Source: Rachicladosporium sp. CCFEE 5018 (lineage: Eukaryota; Ascomycota; Dothideomycetes; Cladosporiales; Cladosporiaceae). From it: a DNA stretch of 64,000 nucleotides. The position numbers and the translations under genes are program-made. Location: assembly GCA_002077045.2 (NCBI GenBank), contig KZ111152.1:705491-769490 (forward strand), given 5' to 3'. Shown here one piece after another: positions 40,818 through 55,400 of this stretch (positions within the stretch are counted from its first letter, which is position 1; each line of letters starts with the position of its first letter). The notes under the pieces are model-generated. The model saw only the letters and a list, made by a program, of their open reading frames with translations. It did not search any database and was not told where the DNA came from.

Positions 40818-42023
40818 TCACTCGCTCCCTGCTCCACCGCCACCACCAAGCCCTGTATGACAACCCCGCTCGTGCCTCTTCATGTTACTCCTCACGCTGA
40901 AAGCCTTCCCGCAACCTCCATGCGGACACTTGAAAGGCTTCTCTCCCGTATGGCTATGACTATGGATCTTCAGACTGCTTGGCCTGGAGAAAGCCTTTGA
41001 GCAAGTGGGGCAGATATACCGGTCCTGGCTTTGCGGGTACGTGGCGGCAGAACTCTGCGAAATGTAGTGATGATGCTGCGTGTGATACGCCTGCTCACTA
41101 GATGCCAAATGGGGAGGTGGCGGTTGCTGAGGATACGTGGGCGGGAACTGTTGAGGAAGCGGTCGTTGTGTGTAGAGACCCGATAATGGGTAGTTGGCCG
41201 CGTTTGGATCAGGAATGACTTGAGGCGGGTAGTAATTCGGAGGGCCGTTTGAGTGTAGCGTTCCTGGACTTGCAGAGTAGCTCGACGAAGGGTGGCCGAA
41301 TGGCGAGGTATCGTAGGGTGAGGTGTTGGGTTGAGAATGCACGGAGGCGCGTTTCACCATTTGCGCTACGACTGTGCGTTGTTGATGATCGGCTTCGACG
41401 TTATTTAGTGCTGAGCCGAGATAGTAGGATTGAGCAGGAATCGACGAGGAGGCTGTTGAGATTGTGGAGGGACTGTCCGTCGTGTCTGCAATCGAATCTG
41501 ATCTGATAAGTGGTGGAGGGTTCATGGGTCGATAGGTATTCCGTTGGTCTTGTGGAGGATGCGATGCGCGATTTCTTGAGTCGCTTTCTGCTCCGTTTGT
41601 TGCGTATTGCGATAGTTGAGGATGTGAGGAAGCTTGCTGCTGTGGTAGTTGACTGGGTGTCGCCTGCATTGCTGCATAGCTGTGCTCGCCTTGCGACGTG
41701 TGTGCTGCCTGCTGCTCATGCGCTCGACCATCTTGACCTGTGCGATCGCCATCTGCTATGCCCAACAGGTTCGATATCGATGGTAACGACATCTTATGTC
41801 CATCATCGGAAACGATCTGTGGTGTTGATTGCTGTGGTCTTGTCGATGCAGGGTATGCGGTGACATTCTGCGACTGATTGTAGCCGTTATATTGACTTGT
41901 GGGTATTGAAGTGACCGCTTCTGCTTGGCCCTGCGACATCCGATCGTGGTAGAGGGGGTACTGTTGCCCCTGGCCAGGATAGCTATCTCGAGGTAGATAT
42001 GCCATTGTGCCAACGACTGCCAT
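40818..42023 (-). CDS. C2H2 zinc-finger transcription factor (copy B)
   Basis: 401 residues, differing from copy A at only a handful of positions, for example N to V at residue 53 in the Q-rich part, Y to P in the NYYSPQ region, and Y to H in EQAYYTQ. The two C-terminal C2H2 fingers and the TGEKPFK linker are unchanged. A cluster of nucleotide changes near 41,020-41,060 lies just upstream of the finger region and is denser than in the rest of the gene. Both copies look functional. Role as for copy A. Confidence 0.88.
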   Translation of the reverse strand: MAVVGTMAYLPRDSYPGQGQQYPLYHDRMSQGQAEAVTSIPTSQYNGYNQSQNVTAYPASTRPQQSTPQIVSDDGHKMSLPSISNLLGIADGDRTGQDGRAHEQQAAHTSQGEHSYAAMQATPSQLPQQQASSHPQLSQYATNGAESDSRNRASHPPQDQRNTYRPMNPPPLIRSDSIADTTDSPSTISTASSSIPAQSYYLGSALNNVEADHQQRTVVAQMVKRASVHSQPNTSPYDTSPFGHPSSSYSASPGTLHSNGPPNYYPPQVIPDPNAANYPLSGLYTQRPLPQQFPPTYPQQPPPPHLASSEQAYHTQHHHYISQSSAATYPQSQDRYICPTCSKAFSRPSSLKIHSHSHTGEKPFKCPHGGCGKAFSVRSNMKRHERGCHTGLGGGGGAGSE

Positions 42024-45000
42024 TCGGCTCGCCAGTGGAGTGATGCACAGATCCGCTCAAGGTTGAAGTTCGAGGAGTGGGGTGTCGCGCTTCGTCAAGT
42101 GAAGGTGATGGACGCGAAAGTGAAGCCCAGGAAGTCAAAGGTGGGCCAGAAGAGGAAGTCGCGATCCTCTAAGATCGACGTCGATCAAGGCAATAGCCGC
42201 TAAATGCACAACAAAGCGAGAGGAAATCGTGCACTTCTTCGATAGATGAGCAGCAATATCGACGACTTGGCCCTGCTGGCGATGCGACTCGGGTAGTAGA
42301 AATCGAATGGAAGCTCACTACTGCTAGTCGACGCTCGGGTCAAGAAAAGCGGGACAGGTAAAGAAGGATGCCCATGCACCCAGGTCCGGGTTTCGAACGG
42401 CAGTGATCGCTAACGGACAACGGCTACGGACGTTGCATGCGCAAGTAGCGCACGAACGCCTGACGATGATTTGCTGCGGGCCGGGGTTGGTGGGATTGAT
42501 TGAGTGATCCTGGCTGTTAATCTAGGCAAGTGCCCCGATCGCCGAGTGATGAGAGCGAGGATCCGAAGGGGCTGGATGAGATGCGCAACAAGGAGTGTGG
42601 TCCGGATTGGATGGTGATCGACCGGTCGCGTGGCAGCGCAGGCAAGTTGATCCGTGGTGATCAGAGAGAAGAAGGGTGGATGGCCACGAGGTATTGCGTG
42701 TTCTCAGGTACACCACGTGCGAAAGCGATGATCTTGGTGGACCGTGAGCGTCTTCGGTTACATCCAGGGCGGCCAAGGTGTCGTAAGCACGAGTACCGAG
42801 AGGGTTGCAACGCAGATCGTAGCCTTGATCGCGAATGGAGTGCAGCGAGTGTGTAGTTGGTTTGTGGGCCAGAAGCGCCTGCCGCAGAGTGTATGCACGC
42901 CACCCTCAGAGTTCAGATTTTGCGGCGCCGGCTCCAACGAAGGTGCTTAGGAAGCATGCAGAGTCGGACGCAGACCGATGATTGTTATGAGTGATTCGGT
43001 AGCTTCTGTTCAGCCCTCGCCCTGCATGGGTCGGAGGTTTGCAAGGTGACAGTGGACAAGCTGTCATTGGAGTACTAGCTAAGGATGGAGTAGTGGCGGA
43101 CAGGGTTAGGCCGCCGCGCCATGTGGAGCAGCGTGTTTGACGGATGTGATGGCAGGATAGGCCCTGTTCGAATGCAGATCATTCTGCAAGTAAAAGAAAT
43201 ACCGGTGCGGGAATACATCACGCACTAGGCTGTAGCAGATCATCAAGTCGCTTTGACTATGCTTGTTGGAGATATCATTGATGCGATATCCTAGTCAACA
43301 TGAGGGGGCGATCCGGCTGGGCATCACAATGGCATTGATCATGATTGAACCGAGCACGGCACTTTCTGGGCTGTAGGACCGTGTATCCGAGTATTGACTT
43401 CTAGGCGCAGGATGCCGTTTGTGGCATCGGCTGGTGTTACAAGAGATCACCTGGAGCAGAAATGCAGGTTTGATGGATTTTGGGCGCTGTGCCGTCATCT
43501 CGCCTATGGCATGTCTAGTGCGATACGAGGATCTCACGGGCGGCGTCTTTCCCGAAGCAACGGCGCTTGCCCTGTAATGGTCACGTTCATCTATCTCATT
43601 GGTAATGTGCGGCGGCGCGATCGAGCCGGGTGGTAGTCACAGCCTGCCCAGGAACGACATGTCCAATTACATCGGATTGTGCAGAACAGACTTCGCGGCG
43701 CGGTTTAATGTAATGTCGCAGGTACTATACTCCCAAACTCTACTTGATGATGTCGTTGGTTCGGCTGTGCAGATCGCTGCAAGCGCGGCGTGGCTGACAG
43801 GGTCAGGGACGGAAACCTACGCGTGTGGCAGCGTGGAGATCGACAAAAGCCACGCGAAAGGCGGCAGATCTTCCCACGGCTGCTGTCGGTGAGCACCCAC
43901 ATGTGTAATCTTCCCGATAATTCGTGAAGAATCTTCAATGCTTCGCCGACATCCTCCGTTGCTGATCACAAGTCAATCGACGGGACGTGGGCTCGCTCAC
44001 ACGCCATGATGTTCAAGCTTGACGGCTGTCATGTCGATCAGATGACGTTGAGGCTCAAGAAACAGGTTGTTCCCTCTGTTGGAGCGCAATAATGCCCATG
44101 TTGCAATGTGCATCGCATGAGGGACAATCTCCTACCTCTTTCAGGCCAATGCACAGTCGAGAATACGGCAGTAGTGGCTTACCAGCGATCTGGGCCATTG
44201 GGCTGGCGAATTCCCACTGACTGGGATAGTAGCACACAAGCGAGCCGCTTCAATCTGATGCGTGCGATGGTGCAGCCTCCACATGCATCATTAGGTGGTC
44301 GGTACCGTTCGACTACCCGGGTCATATCACCGTGTCACTCAAGGAGGTGGACTTGCCTCTCCACCCCATTGGGTTTATTGATCAGCAGCATTTGTACAGG
44401 TACAGGACTGCCTCCGCGTCGACAGTGCTCGGAGGCCATCTCCGCATCTTTCGCTACCCGTATCTCGCGTGAACTCCAGCGCCTCTCCTCAACAGTCCCG
44501 CATCGCTACCACTCAATGCCCGACAGCAACACGCCACAAAGACGAGACGATGTTTCATCGAGTTCGGCTCTTGGTCCGTGATCCAAGATCTGCGCGTCGC
44601 GTGCTTCGCTTAGGCATATTGATCAATGCGTTGCATCGTCCGGCAACGGCGGGAGTGTCTCGTGGCGATAGCGTGGAGATCGGCGGCACGTGAGTTTTGA
44701 TCTTCTGAGACATGGGAGGTGCCGTGTGATAGTCAGGGTCTTCTAGTCGGCAAGTCCACATGGGCGTCCGACTTCGAATGTTGTGTGTGACCTGCATCTT
44801 TCCGCCGAGTGAGGACAACCCCGTGTCCACGTCAACGAGGTCCTCGATGCCGCCGGCATGGTACGCAAATTCGTGTCCATCGAAGGCTCCAGCGTCAATG
44901 GGGCCCGAGGCACGTTTGTTTCGAGCAGCCGAGATTACAGATGGATCGCGACCAGCATTGGAATTCTGGGATGTCCCAAGCAGTAGAATATTGCAAAGAT

Positions 45001-46442
45001 GTCTCGATATTAGCTCGTTACCTTAACGTTCAATGCCTGCAAAGACCTTGCACACGGAAGCGTCTTCGTTCATCTATCGAGACATAGGAGCTTTCTGTGA
45101 CAAGGACGTCTTTGATTGCGATGTCTGAGTGAGCATGACGGAGCCTGACGCCCATTCCACCTATGGGAGAGACTCAGGCAGTCCGTTGTCCGACGGACGG
45201 ATCGCGGCAGCCAAGCAAACTGATATTGACAGGAATGGAGGATGAATTCTCCATGAATCGATCCTCGAAAACTAAATTGAGTGTTGCATATGAGACCATA
45301 ATGCAGTCGCTGACTCGTCGGCTTGCAGTACGGCGAATGCACAATTCTCAGCTTCCGACAACGCAAGCGGCTTCACATTGACAGAGTTGCGATACTGCAA
45401 CGAGTGCCGACGATAGGAGCCATCTCGGTATGAGAGGGACCTGACAGCGCGAGCATGCCACCCTCGATTGCTGTTGGTGGACTCGTGATGGAAGACGAAA
45501 ATGTCTAGCCGACACCGGATCACCAGCAACATGATCTTCGATCTGCCCAACGGACGAGTTATTGCAAGCGAGGTTATTCGCGGCACCACCTGCTCAGGCC
45601 AAAGGATGCGCGACAAGGACCCTGGTAAGACATCCCGCTCTCCAACGGCTGAGATTGCAACGGCAATACCATGTTCGCGATCTAGCCCGTACATCCCAGT
45701 ACATCGACAGTCTCAGGCAGTACGTACACTGGCGGAAGAATACCAGACGACCTCAAAGACGGGTGTTTCATGATCTCACGCACCTGACACTTGACATACA
45801 GCCTGCTTCAGGACAACGTGTGTCGATCGTGATCTTCTGCAGTTCCAAGGCACCCTTGGTACGCATCATTAGTCCCGATAGATTGCATTACCTTGGCAAA
45901 AATATGCCCGTGCAGTGCGCTCCTGCGAGTGCTGCGCAGAGACCTCCTGCCTGTTCGGGCTTGCTCGTAGCAAACTGAACCGCGGCAGCTGCTCATCGAC
46001 CGCGCATGATGGTCATGTGCCAATTCGTTACGGAACATGCCACTTGGAAGGCGATTCAGCGTGTTCGAAGCAAGTGATGATGGCATTTGCTCTATCGACG
46101 CTACTTCGAGGTCGCCGGTGATTCTACTAAGCATTTCTCCGATACTCTGCTCTTCATGGGGGAAGTCAATGAACCTTCGCAGCCATAGCGGTAGCTCAGG
46201 AGTGACCTTGATCACAAGATCTACTACAGTGATGTAACATGCACGAGAACGAAGTAATTCACACGAGACACATTGCGCTTGAACAGTCGCTGCCATTACT
46301 AGATACTAGCCAAACTAGATGGCGAAATCAATATAACCCATGAGGTACAGCTTGAGGCCGTGACTCATAGAGCCTTGCGAAAAAAATCCTCCCGAAACGA
46401 ATGCCTCCTCCTCTACTCTCTACACCTCCGATATCCTCCAGA
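42024..46442. other. 4.4-kb gene-poor stretch (copy B)
   Basis: Counterpart of 10,183-14,626. No supportable gene. The longest minus-strand frame (45,808-46,296) and several plus-strand frames are broken by indels in the other copy, so I treat them as chance or decayed frames. Confidence 0.5.
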
Positions 46443-49400
46443 TCATCTCCCGTTCGCAATGAAGCCCTCCTTCGGGTATCTCTGCTGCGCAAGAGCAGTG
46501 CACATTGCATTCGCCGGGCACATCGTACTCGTCGCAGTGGCGAAGACGGTCGTCGTTGGTCTTACTCCGCACACCGTCACTGTCACTACATTGCTTGTCG
46601 GACCGTTCACTTTGGAAGCTCCGCTTCCGCCCTGACTCGTTGTCGTGCCGGTCGTAGAGCTGAACAAAGTGCAACCAGAGTCATCGTTCGAAACTGCTAC
46701 GCAAGCGGCGTACTGATCGCAAGATGCCAAGCAAGACGCGAGCGACTGAGGCGCGGTGTAGCGCATGTAGATGCGGCCAGTGTAGACTTTGTTGCAGGTG
46801 ACTGTGTAGCTTGCCCCATTGGAGTCGGTGTAGTTCTTGCCGTCGTACGCTGGACAGAGCGTAGGAGTGGCCGTCGGATAAGAGAACGATGCGGGCGAGC
46901 TGGTGATATAGCCCGGGGGAGAGCCTGGTGATGATACAGTACTGGGTACAGACTGAGCGGATTCGCTGGGGCTACTGGTCGGCGTTTGGCCGTAGGACGA
47001 CAAGGGCGTGGAAGTTTGAGAAGTAATGACTGAGGTTGCCGAAGACGAGCCGTACTGACCTGGTATACTTGCGCCGGACGAAGCAGACGGTCCACTGGAC
47101 ATGGCGCTGTACTGGTCTGGCAGGCTAGCTGACAATGAAGCGGATGCCATAGACGAAGAGCCATACCCGGGCGGAGGGGTGCCTGCCGGCGTGCTTGACA
47201 CACTGCCAGACCCGCCGTACGAATGAGGCCCTCCAGTAGATGTCGAGGACGGCGACATTGGACCGGCGACGGTGGAAGAGGTTGAAGTGCTACTACCGAC
47301 ATATGCAGGTGGAGACGCCACCGAGCTGGAAGTAGAAGTCTTCGTGGTAGTCATCGGCGCGGTCGTCATGGCCGACGTCGAGCCAGGTCCACTGCTGATG
47401 CTTGTCGACGTCGCAGACGAGCTGGTTGTCACATCGTATGCAGGAGGCTGCCCCGGTGTCGTAGAAACAGCAGGCGTCGAAGTGGGCGGTACCGTGTACA
47501 CGGTACTCACATCTGGCGGGCGGCTCGCCGCAACTGCAGGTGGTCCGGTTGTGACAACAGTCGTGCCAGTGATCTCTGAGAATAGCGTGCACTCAGTGCC
47601 AACATAATTAGCTCCCTTACAGTCGGCAGTCTGGTCACAAAGTGTGAGACAGGCATCCGCGGTAGTGGTACTCGCTCTCTTCGTGACTTTACCGGTGTAC
47701 TGCGTTGAGCCGTAGGTAACATTGTAGGAGTTGCCGTAGGAGTCTGCACAAGCGGAGCCATTGCCTGCCATGCTGGTTGATCCGCCAGACATGGTGCCGG
47801 CGCCACAGCTCGGCAAAGGCGTCATCGAAGTGTACGACGACGAGCTGATGCTCATGTAGAAGGGCGAAGATGAAGTCGTCAGCTGTTGTGGGCTCGAGTA
47901 AGGTGGAGGAGCATTCTGGCTGGTTGATGCCGCAGCCGGCGCGGAGCTCGATGAAGCCGCCATGCCTGATGATGTGCTTGAAGATGGCGCAGAGGACGAG
48001 GAAGACGCAGCCGAGGGTGGTGGCGTGTATGCCGGCGGCGACACAGTCACAGACGTGCTCAATGGCATACTAGTGGTCATACCCGCACCGGAAGGACTCG
48101 AAGTGACGGTCGATGAAGCAGCCGAAGTTGAGCTAGTCGATAATCGAGAGGAGCTTGTTGAAGCGACGATGGATGATATCAGGCTAGATGATGGCGAAGC
48201 ACTGAGTGAAGCCGACGAGCTCGTGGAGACGAAGGAGCTGGACGAGGACTTCGAGCTAGATGGCGATGAAGTCGTCAATGAGGAGCTTGCTGAAGATATC
48301 GATGTGGTCGAGGCAGCAGCTGGAGAACTGTACGCTGGGGGTCCTGCTGAGCTACCGCTGCTGCTTGAGGAAACTGACGACGACGACCGGCTCGACGTCG
48401 AGAAAGGACTCGTCATCGCGGAGGAGGATATTGTCGAGCTACTGATACTGCTCGTACTCATGAGAGTGCTACTGCTACTGGACGGAGCGCTGTACCCGGG
48501 CGGAGTCGCAGCACTTGTCGATGAGAAACTGGATATGCTGGGAGTAGAGCTCGAGCTGCCAGATCTCGAGCTTGAGCTTGTCGCTGCGCTCGATGTGCTC
48601 ATCGCTATGGAAGTGGTGCTGCTAGTAGTCGCTCCCGGAGACGAGTATGGTGGCGGTACTAAGGGACTGGTGGTGCTTACGCCGGAGCTCGACGAACTTG
48701 AAGAAGCAGTCGACGAGGTCGATGTTCCATAGCTTGGTATAACGCGGACAGCCAGGTTGACGCCGCGTGATGATGCATAGCTCGTAGGTGGGGACTTGAG
48801 GTAGCAATTGCCCCCGGTATCCTCGGAGCCTACGAAGCTTGCAGCACCGCATGCGGGCTGAGTCTGTGCGTCGCAAGCGTCGATGCAAGCACGGAAGTTG
48901 GGCGCAGGAACGGAACTGAACGCCCCAGGTGAGCAGTCCGTGTCACATACGATCATGTACGATGCTCCAGCCTGATCGGTGTAAGTGGTTCCGTTTGAGC
49001 CCGGGCATAGTCGAGCAACGGTGGCAGTTGCTGCAGCAGACGAGGAGCTTGCGGATGTTGAAGAGACGGTCGTACTCGCTATTACCATCGTATTCGTGGA
49101 TGCGGACGAAGAGCTCAACGGGGACGGATAGCCGCCCGGTACCACACGAACAGCAAGTCGAATGCCAGTGGAGGGTACGATCTGTTCCACGGATCGCTTG
49201 AGGTAACAGAAGCCTCCGCTCAGATCATTACCGTTGAAGCCAACAGCAGCGCATTCAGCGGCCTGGTCGCACTGGCTGATACAGGCACCGAAAGAAGATG
49301 CGGCTGCGGAGTCGTAGGATCCCGGGCTGCTGTCAGAGTCGCAGTAGAGAGTGTAAGTCATACCCATAGCGTCAGTGTAGCTCGTACCATTGCTTGCTGG

Positions 49401-52400
49401 GCAAGGCCCTGGGCTTAACACCGGGGATGGCGATGGTGACACCGAAGACGATGCACTGCTGGAAGTACTTGTCGTCGACGTAGTGGTCACCGCCATGAGC
49501 AACGAAGACGACGACGTACTCCGGGGGTTGATAATCGAAATGCGTGACGTGCTTGAGGCGGTGGTCATATCCGTCATGCTGCTCGAACTTGAACTTTGAG
49601 TGCCGTTGACAAGAGATGTCAATTTGGCTGAGTATGCAACAGGGCCGTCAGGATCTTGAATGATTGTCGAGTTGGCTGAGTGATAGTAGCACCACTGTTG
49701 GTCTTGGCCGGAGAAGAGCCATGAAACGCTCGTGCAAGCGCCATCTAAATCATAGTCGCATTGTTCGATGCAATTGGCCAAGTCAGTAGCGAGCGTGCGC
49801 CCTACTGAGCCCGTCTCGTACAAATCACGGTAGCATAGCACAGTAAAATGATTGGTGTACTGATCAGTGTAGTACTTGCCAGCATTCCTGGGGCAATCGA
49901 GAGGAGGCCCACTGGGTGTTGCGGACGCTGACGTCGAAGTGCTTGTGCTGGAGGCTGTTGGGAGAGGTGATGGGGTCGAAGCTGCGGGCAGATCCTGCCA
50001 CGTATCTTGAAGACTGACCGTGCTAGACGGACAAGTACTCGGTACGATGAAGAAACGGTCACTACCGCCTTCATAGGTCACGGTGCCATCGGTAGAGTAA
50101 CGAATATACTTGTAAGTGAATTGGCTTCCTGGCGCGAAGTACACCACTCCGCTGCTCCATTCGGGATAGCTTGCGCTGTAGTTCGCACTGGCCGTCATGT
50201 AAACGGAGTTCGTGGTATTCCAGCTGCCCAATTGCGGTGCCGAACCAACGACGGAGATGCTTTCGCCGAAGCTAGTCTGCTCGTAGACTGAGAATCCCAC
50301 CGGGATGGCGGTGCATGTCGAAGTAGCACTTGAGGTGGTGCTCGAGAGCGTTGACGAGGTAGAAGAGGAAGCCGAGATTGCACTTTGCCAGGTGTTGGTA
50401 ATCGAAGTATTCGTGCAGGTGTTTGGCACGACGAAGTAGTGGTCGTCGCCATCCTCGTAGACGACAGTACCATCGCTTCGGAATAGAATTGCTTTGTATG
50501 AGAATCCCATTCCAAGTGGTCCAATGTCCAGCGTCCTTGACCACTGAGGATTGTCTGGTGAGTAATTGGTCGCCAATAGATAGGCGGCCCGTGAGGTGTC
50601 CCATGAACCCAAGGCTGGTATAGAGCCCACGATGGAGATACTCTCCCCGAAGGCAGTAGCCTTATACTCGGTGAATGCGATGGACACGCTCGTGCATGTT
50701 GGCGTTGCAGAGACGTAGGAGCTGGTCAACGATGCACCTGAGGTCGTCGATGGCTGTTCTTGCCATGTAGCCGAGATTTGAGCGTTCGCCGAGCAATATG
50801 TCGGTGCTACGTAGTAACGGTTGGCCCCAATCTCGTACTCAAACGTGCTGTCGTTGAAGTAGTGGATGAACTTGAACTCGAATGCTGCTCCCGGAGTGAA
50901 GTACAGCGTTCGAGTCCATCGCGGATTGCTAGAGCTGTAGTCGGAAGCCGCCAGCAGATACGCAGCGTTTGACACATTCCAAGAACCAATGGCTGGATCG
51001 GATCCGACCACTGATATGCTCTCCCCAAAATGGGTCGCCTTGAGGACGCTCATGGTGACAGCGACGCTTGTGCATGTGGCTGAAGCGAGACCGCTCGAGC
51101 TGGAGGTAGTCGTCGCACTTGCAGTAGCAGTGGACGAATATTGCCACGAGTTCGAAATCTGCGCAGTCGTTGAACATGAGGATGGGGCGACGTAGAAGTG
51201 ATTTGCTCCAGCCTCATAATCATAAGATCCATCGACATGGTAGATTATGGCTTTATATTGGAACGATACGCCAGGAGGCGTGAAGTTGAGCGTCCGTGTC
51301 CAGTGCGGATTGCTATCGCTGTAGTCCGATGCAGCGACTAGGTAAGCCGCCTGAGAAACGTTCCAGGAGCCGAGCTCAGGAACAGAGCCTACTATCGAGA
51401 TGCTCTCTCCGAATGCGGTTGCCCGATACTCGTTCAGACTAATGGCGACTTGCGTACAGGTAGGGCTTGGAGCTGCTGCGGTTGAAGACGCAGCAGATGA
51501 GGTCGAGGCCGACGCATACTGCCAGGAGTTCTGTAGCACGGCCGGATATTCGCAATTCGGTGGGACGACGTACGAACGATCTGCGCCAGACTCGTACTCA
51601 AAGCTACCGTCTGTGTGATAGATTAAGTACTTGAAAGTAGTGGAGAGGCCGGGCGGAAGGTTGATGGTTGTCTGCCAGTTCGGATAGCTGTCTGTATAGT
51701 TCGTGGCCAACATGTACTTCGCGTTCGAGGTGTTCCACGATCCGAGTTCAGGAGCGGACCCTACCAAGGAGATGCTCTCACCGAAGCTGGTCATTCTTAG
51801 AACATTGTACTGGACCGCAACAGCTGAGCATGCTGCGGAAGTCGACGCTGTTAAGACGGATGAAGTTGTAGACGAGCTTGTCTTGGTCGAAGAGCTGCTA
51901 GTCGAGGTCGTGGTGGGTACAGGCTGCCAAACATTGTTCAGGACTGCTGGGTAGTCACAATTTGCAGGGACCGTGTAGGGCCTGTCGCTTCCCCCTTCGT
52001 AATCCAGTGAGCCGTCAACATGGTACTTGATATACTTGAAATACAGTGATGTCGATGGTGGGAGGTTGACGGTTCTCTGCCAGTTGGGATAGCTATCAGA
52101 GTAGTTCGTCGCAACCATGTAGACCGAATTCGAGGTATTGAACGATCCCAGCTGAGAGACAGACCCTACTATCGAGATGCTCTCACCATACTTCGTGGCC
52201 TCGAGGACGTTGAACTGTACAGGCACCTGCGCGCAAGCCGTGGAAGTGGATGTGGTAGTAGCAGAGCCGGTGGTAGCGGTAGATGTGCTTGTTGACGATA
52301 TCGTAGTGCTGACTGGATACTGCCAAGAATCCGAGACTGAACCGGCGAAACCGCAAACATTGTTGAAGTAGTACGATCGGTTCGGATCTTCTTCGAAGGA

Positions 52401-55400
52401 AACCGAACCATTCGTCGAGAAGGTGATGTACTTGTATTGTGTCCCTGCACCAGCGGTGAGGAACGTGACCGTTCGTTGCCACTGTGGGTAGCTATCCGAG
52501 TAGTTGCTTGCTGTCAGGTAGACAGCCTGCGAGACATTCCAAGTACCTAGTTCTGGAGCCGATCCGACAACGGAAACGCTCTCACTGAACGCTGTCTTCT
52601 TGAGCACACTGAACATTAACCTCTGGGTGCACGATGCACTGGCGGACGATGAGCTGACAGTTGAAGAGCGTGAACTCGATGAGCTGACGGTCGACGATGA
52701 CGACGAGGACGTCGTCGCGAGCATAGACGTCGATGAGCTAGTGGTCGAAACAGGATACTGCCAGGAGTCCGAAACTGTGGCTGCAAACCCGCAGACGTTC
52801 GAGAAGTAGTACGATCGGTTGGGCGGTGCTTCACTGAACACGTCTCCGTTCGCTTTGTACAAAATGTAAGAATACTGGAAGCCTGCACCGGCCCTTGGGA
52901 ACGTGACCGTGCGTTGCCAGTGAGGATAGGAGTCGGTGTAGTTAGTCGCCGTCATGTACACCGAAGAGTTGACGGACCACGATCCAAGCTCGGGGGCTGA
53001 TCCAATGATCGAAATGCTCTCTCCGAACGCTGTCTGGCGTAGCAAGTTGAACGTTATACTTTGAGTACAGGAAGCACTTGCAGTCGAGGAGGAAGAAGTG
53101 GTCGATGTGGAGGAGGTTGAGGTTGTACTCGCGGGAGGGTATTGCCAAGAGTCGTATCTCATCGTTGAATTGGCACTGCTGCAGCCCAGAGGTACAGTGT
53201 AGCTTAAATTCGGATCAAATTCATAGTTTACCGTCCCATCAGTAGCGAATAAGATATGCTTGTACTGGAAAGACGTCCCTGCAGCAATGTTCAACGTTCT
53301 CTGCCACTGCGGGTACGCTTGAGTGTAATTCGTGCTAAGCATGTATGCCGCCGACGATGTGTTCCAGCTACCAAGCTCTGGGATGGATCCCGCGATGGAT
53401 ATGCTCTCTCCGAAATTAGTTGATCTTAGCTCCGAGAACATGACGGGGCATAGAGTAGCTGAAGCGGACGCACTCGACGATGAGGAGGATGTCGTGACCG
53501 ATGATGTCGCACTCGACGACGTCGTGACCGTCGACCTCGTGCTAGTAGTGCTCATCGAGGAGCTCGAAGTCGTCATGTACTGCCATGAATCGTTGCAGGA
53601 CTGCGGCCCATTCGGGCAGGTCGAAGAAACGGTGTACATATGATTTGCTCCGCCCTCGAACTCTTGGCTGCCGTCGGTGTGACCGATGCGGTATTTGTAC
53701 TCGAAAGAGGTCCCCAGTGGGAAGCTGACACTTGTAGTCCACTGCGGATACAGATCACTGTAATTTCCGCTCGACATGAGGATCTCGTTGGAGGTATTCC
53801 ATGTCCCCAGCTGTGAAACGGAGCCGAGGAGGTACACGCTCTCTCCGAAGACAGTACGTCGCAATTCTGAGAAGCCAATCGTGACAGCGGTACAGGGAGC
53901 AGTAGCACTTGTTAATGTCGAACTGGAGCTAGAGGTTGAAGTGCGGCTGGCTGTGGACGAGCTCGAAGTCGAAGTCACCGAGTACTGCCAAGAATCGTTG
54001 CAGGACTGCTGTGTACTTGGACAAGTATTTGCGACAGTGTAGACATGGTTCGGGTCGCTTTCAAACTCTCGACTGCCGTCGATATGCTGCAAAACATACT
54101 TATATTCGAAGTAGGTCGAAAGCGGGAAGCTCACTGTAGTAGTCCATTGCGGGTATGCGTTAGTGTAATTGCTAGCGCTCAGCAGGATAGCGTTGCTTGT
54201 ATTCCATGAACCGAGCTGTGGAACAGAGCCCACGAGATAGACACTCTCGCCCACTACAGTGGTCCTCAGCTCATTGAACATGATGGACACCGCAGAGCAA
54301 GCGGCTGAGGTACTCGAGGAGCTTAAGGTAGTCAGAGTCGACGTTGAGCTGGTCGTTCTTGAACTGCTGCTCGATGTCACTAGGCCGCTGCTGCTGCTCG
54401 AAGTGGTGGCGCTGCTGCTTGAGCTCATGGAACTGCTACTAGAGGTCGAGAGGCTGCTGCTGGAGCTCATCGAGCTGCTGCTGGAAGTCGACATGCTACT
54501 GCTCGAGCTCAAGGAGCTGCTGGTAGAAGTCGCTGAGCTAGTACTGGAGGTCGATGTTGTGGAATACTGCCACGAATACCGGAGAGAAGGCGCCGGTGTC
54601 GTGCAAGCTGCTGGTACTGTGTAGGCGTGGTTGACGCCATCTTCGTAATCTATGGACCCGTTGTGCAACCACAGGAACTTGAACTCCATATAAGTACCCA
54701 GTGGAAACGTGACAACCGTCTGCCATTGCGGGTAGTCGGTGCTGTAGTTGGAAGCCGACATTGCGACGACTTTTGACGTATCCCAAGTACCAAGTTGTGG
54801 CACAGAGCCGACGAGTGCTAGACTTTCACCGAACGCGGTCATGCGAAGGTCCGAAAAGCTGACAGCCTGCGCTGTGCAAGCCGCGCTGGAGCTGCTGCTC
54901 GTAGAAGACATGGTCATCGAGGAGCTGCTGCTCGAGCTGACAGTCGGTGAGTATACCAACGGCCGATTCGGATCAGAGAAGCGGTAGTAGAAGTCCATCA
55001 TCTTCGGCGAAATGTCGATTGGTGCTCCTCCAGCGACAGAAGGCCAGGCGTGCGGCCAGTTTTCCAAGCGATAGTGCGTAACGATACCCAGTTGACCGAC
55101 AGCACCACCATACTGGTACATCGTGACGCCAGTACTGGGGTAGGTGGTGTAGTTCGTAGTACTGAAGCCCTCCAACTGAGCTCTGTTCGTAGCCCAGTGC
55201 GGGAGAGAAGGAAGGATATAGCCGTTGTGATCAGTGGCACCTGCATATTGGATCTGCGTGTCGCCAGTGCCGTGGGACTCGAAGATCGGTAGCTGTTTGC
55301 TGATTTCGCATACGGGCTGGACAGGTGTATTGACAGGATCGATCGTGTTTGGATCGGGAAGCGGCACCACGCTATTCGACACGTTGGTGTAAAGGGCAGC

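Noticed and set aside
45808..46296. 162-codon minus-strand frame downstream of the giant gene in copy B
   Set aside because: Copy A has a one-base indel that splits it, and no family resemblance is evident.
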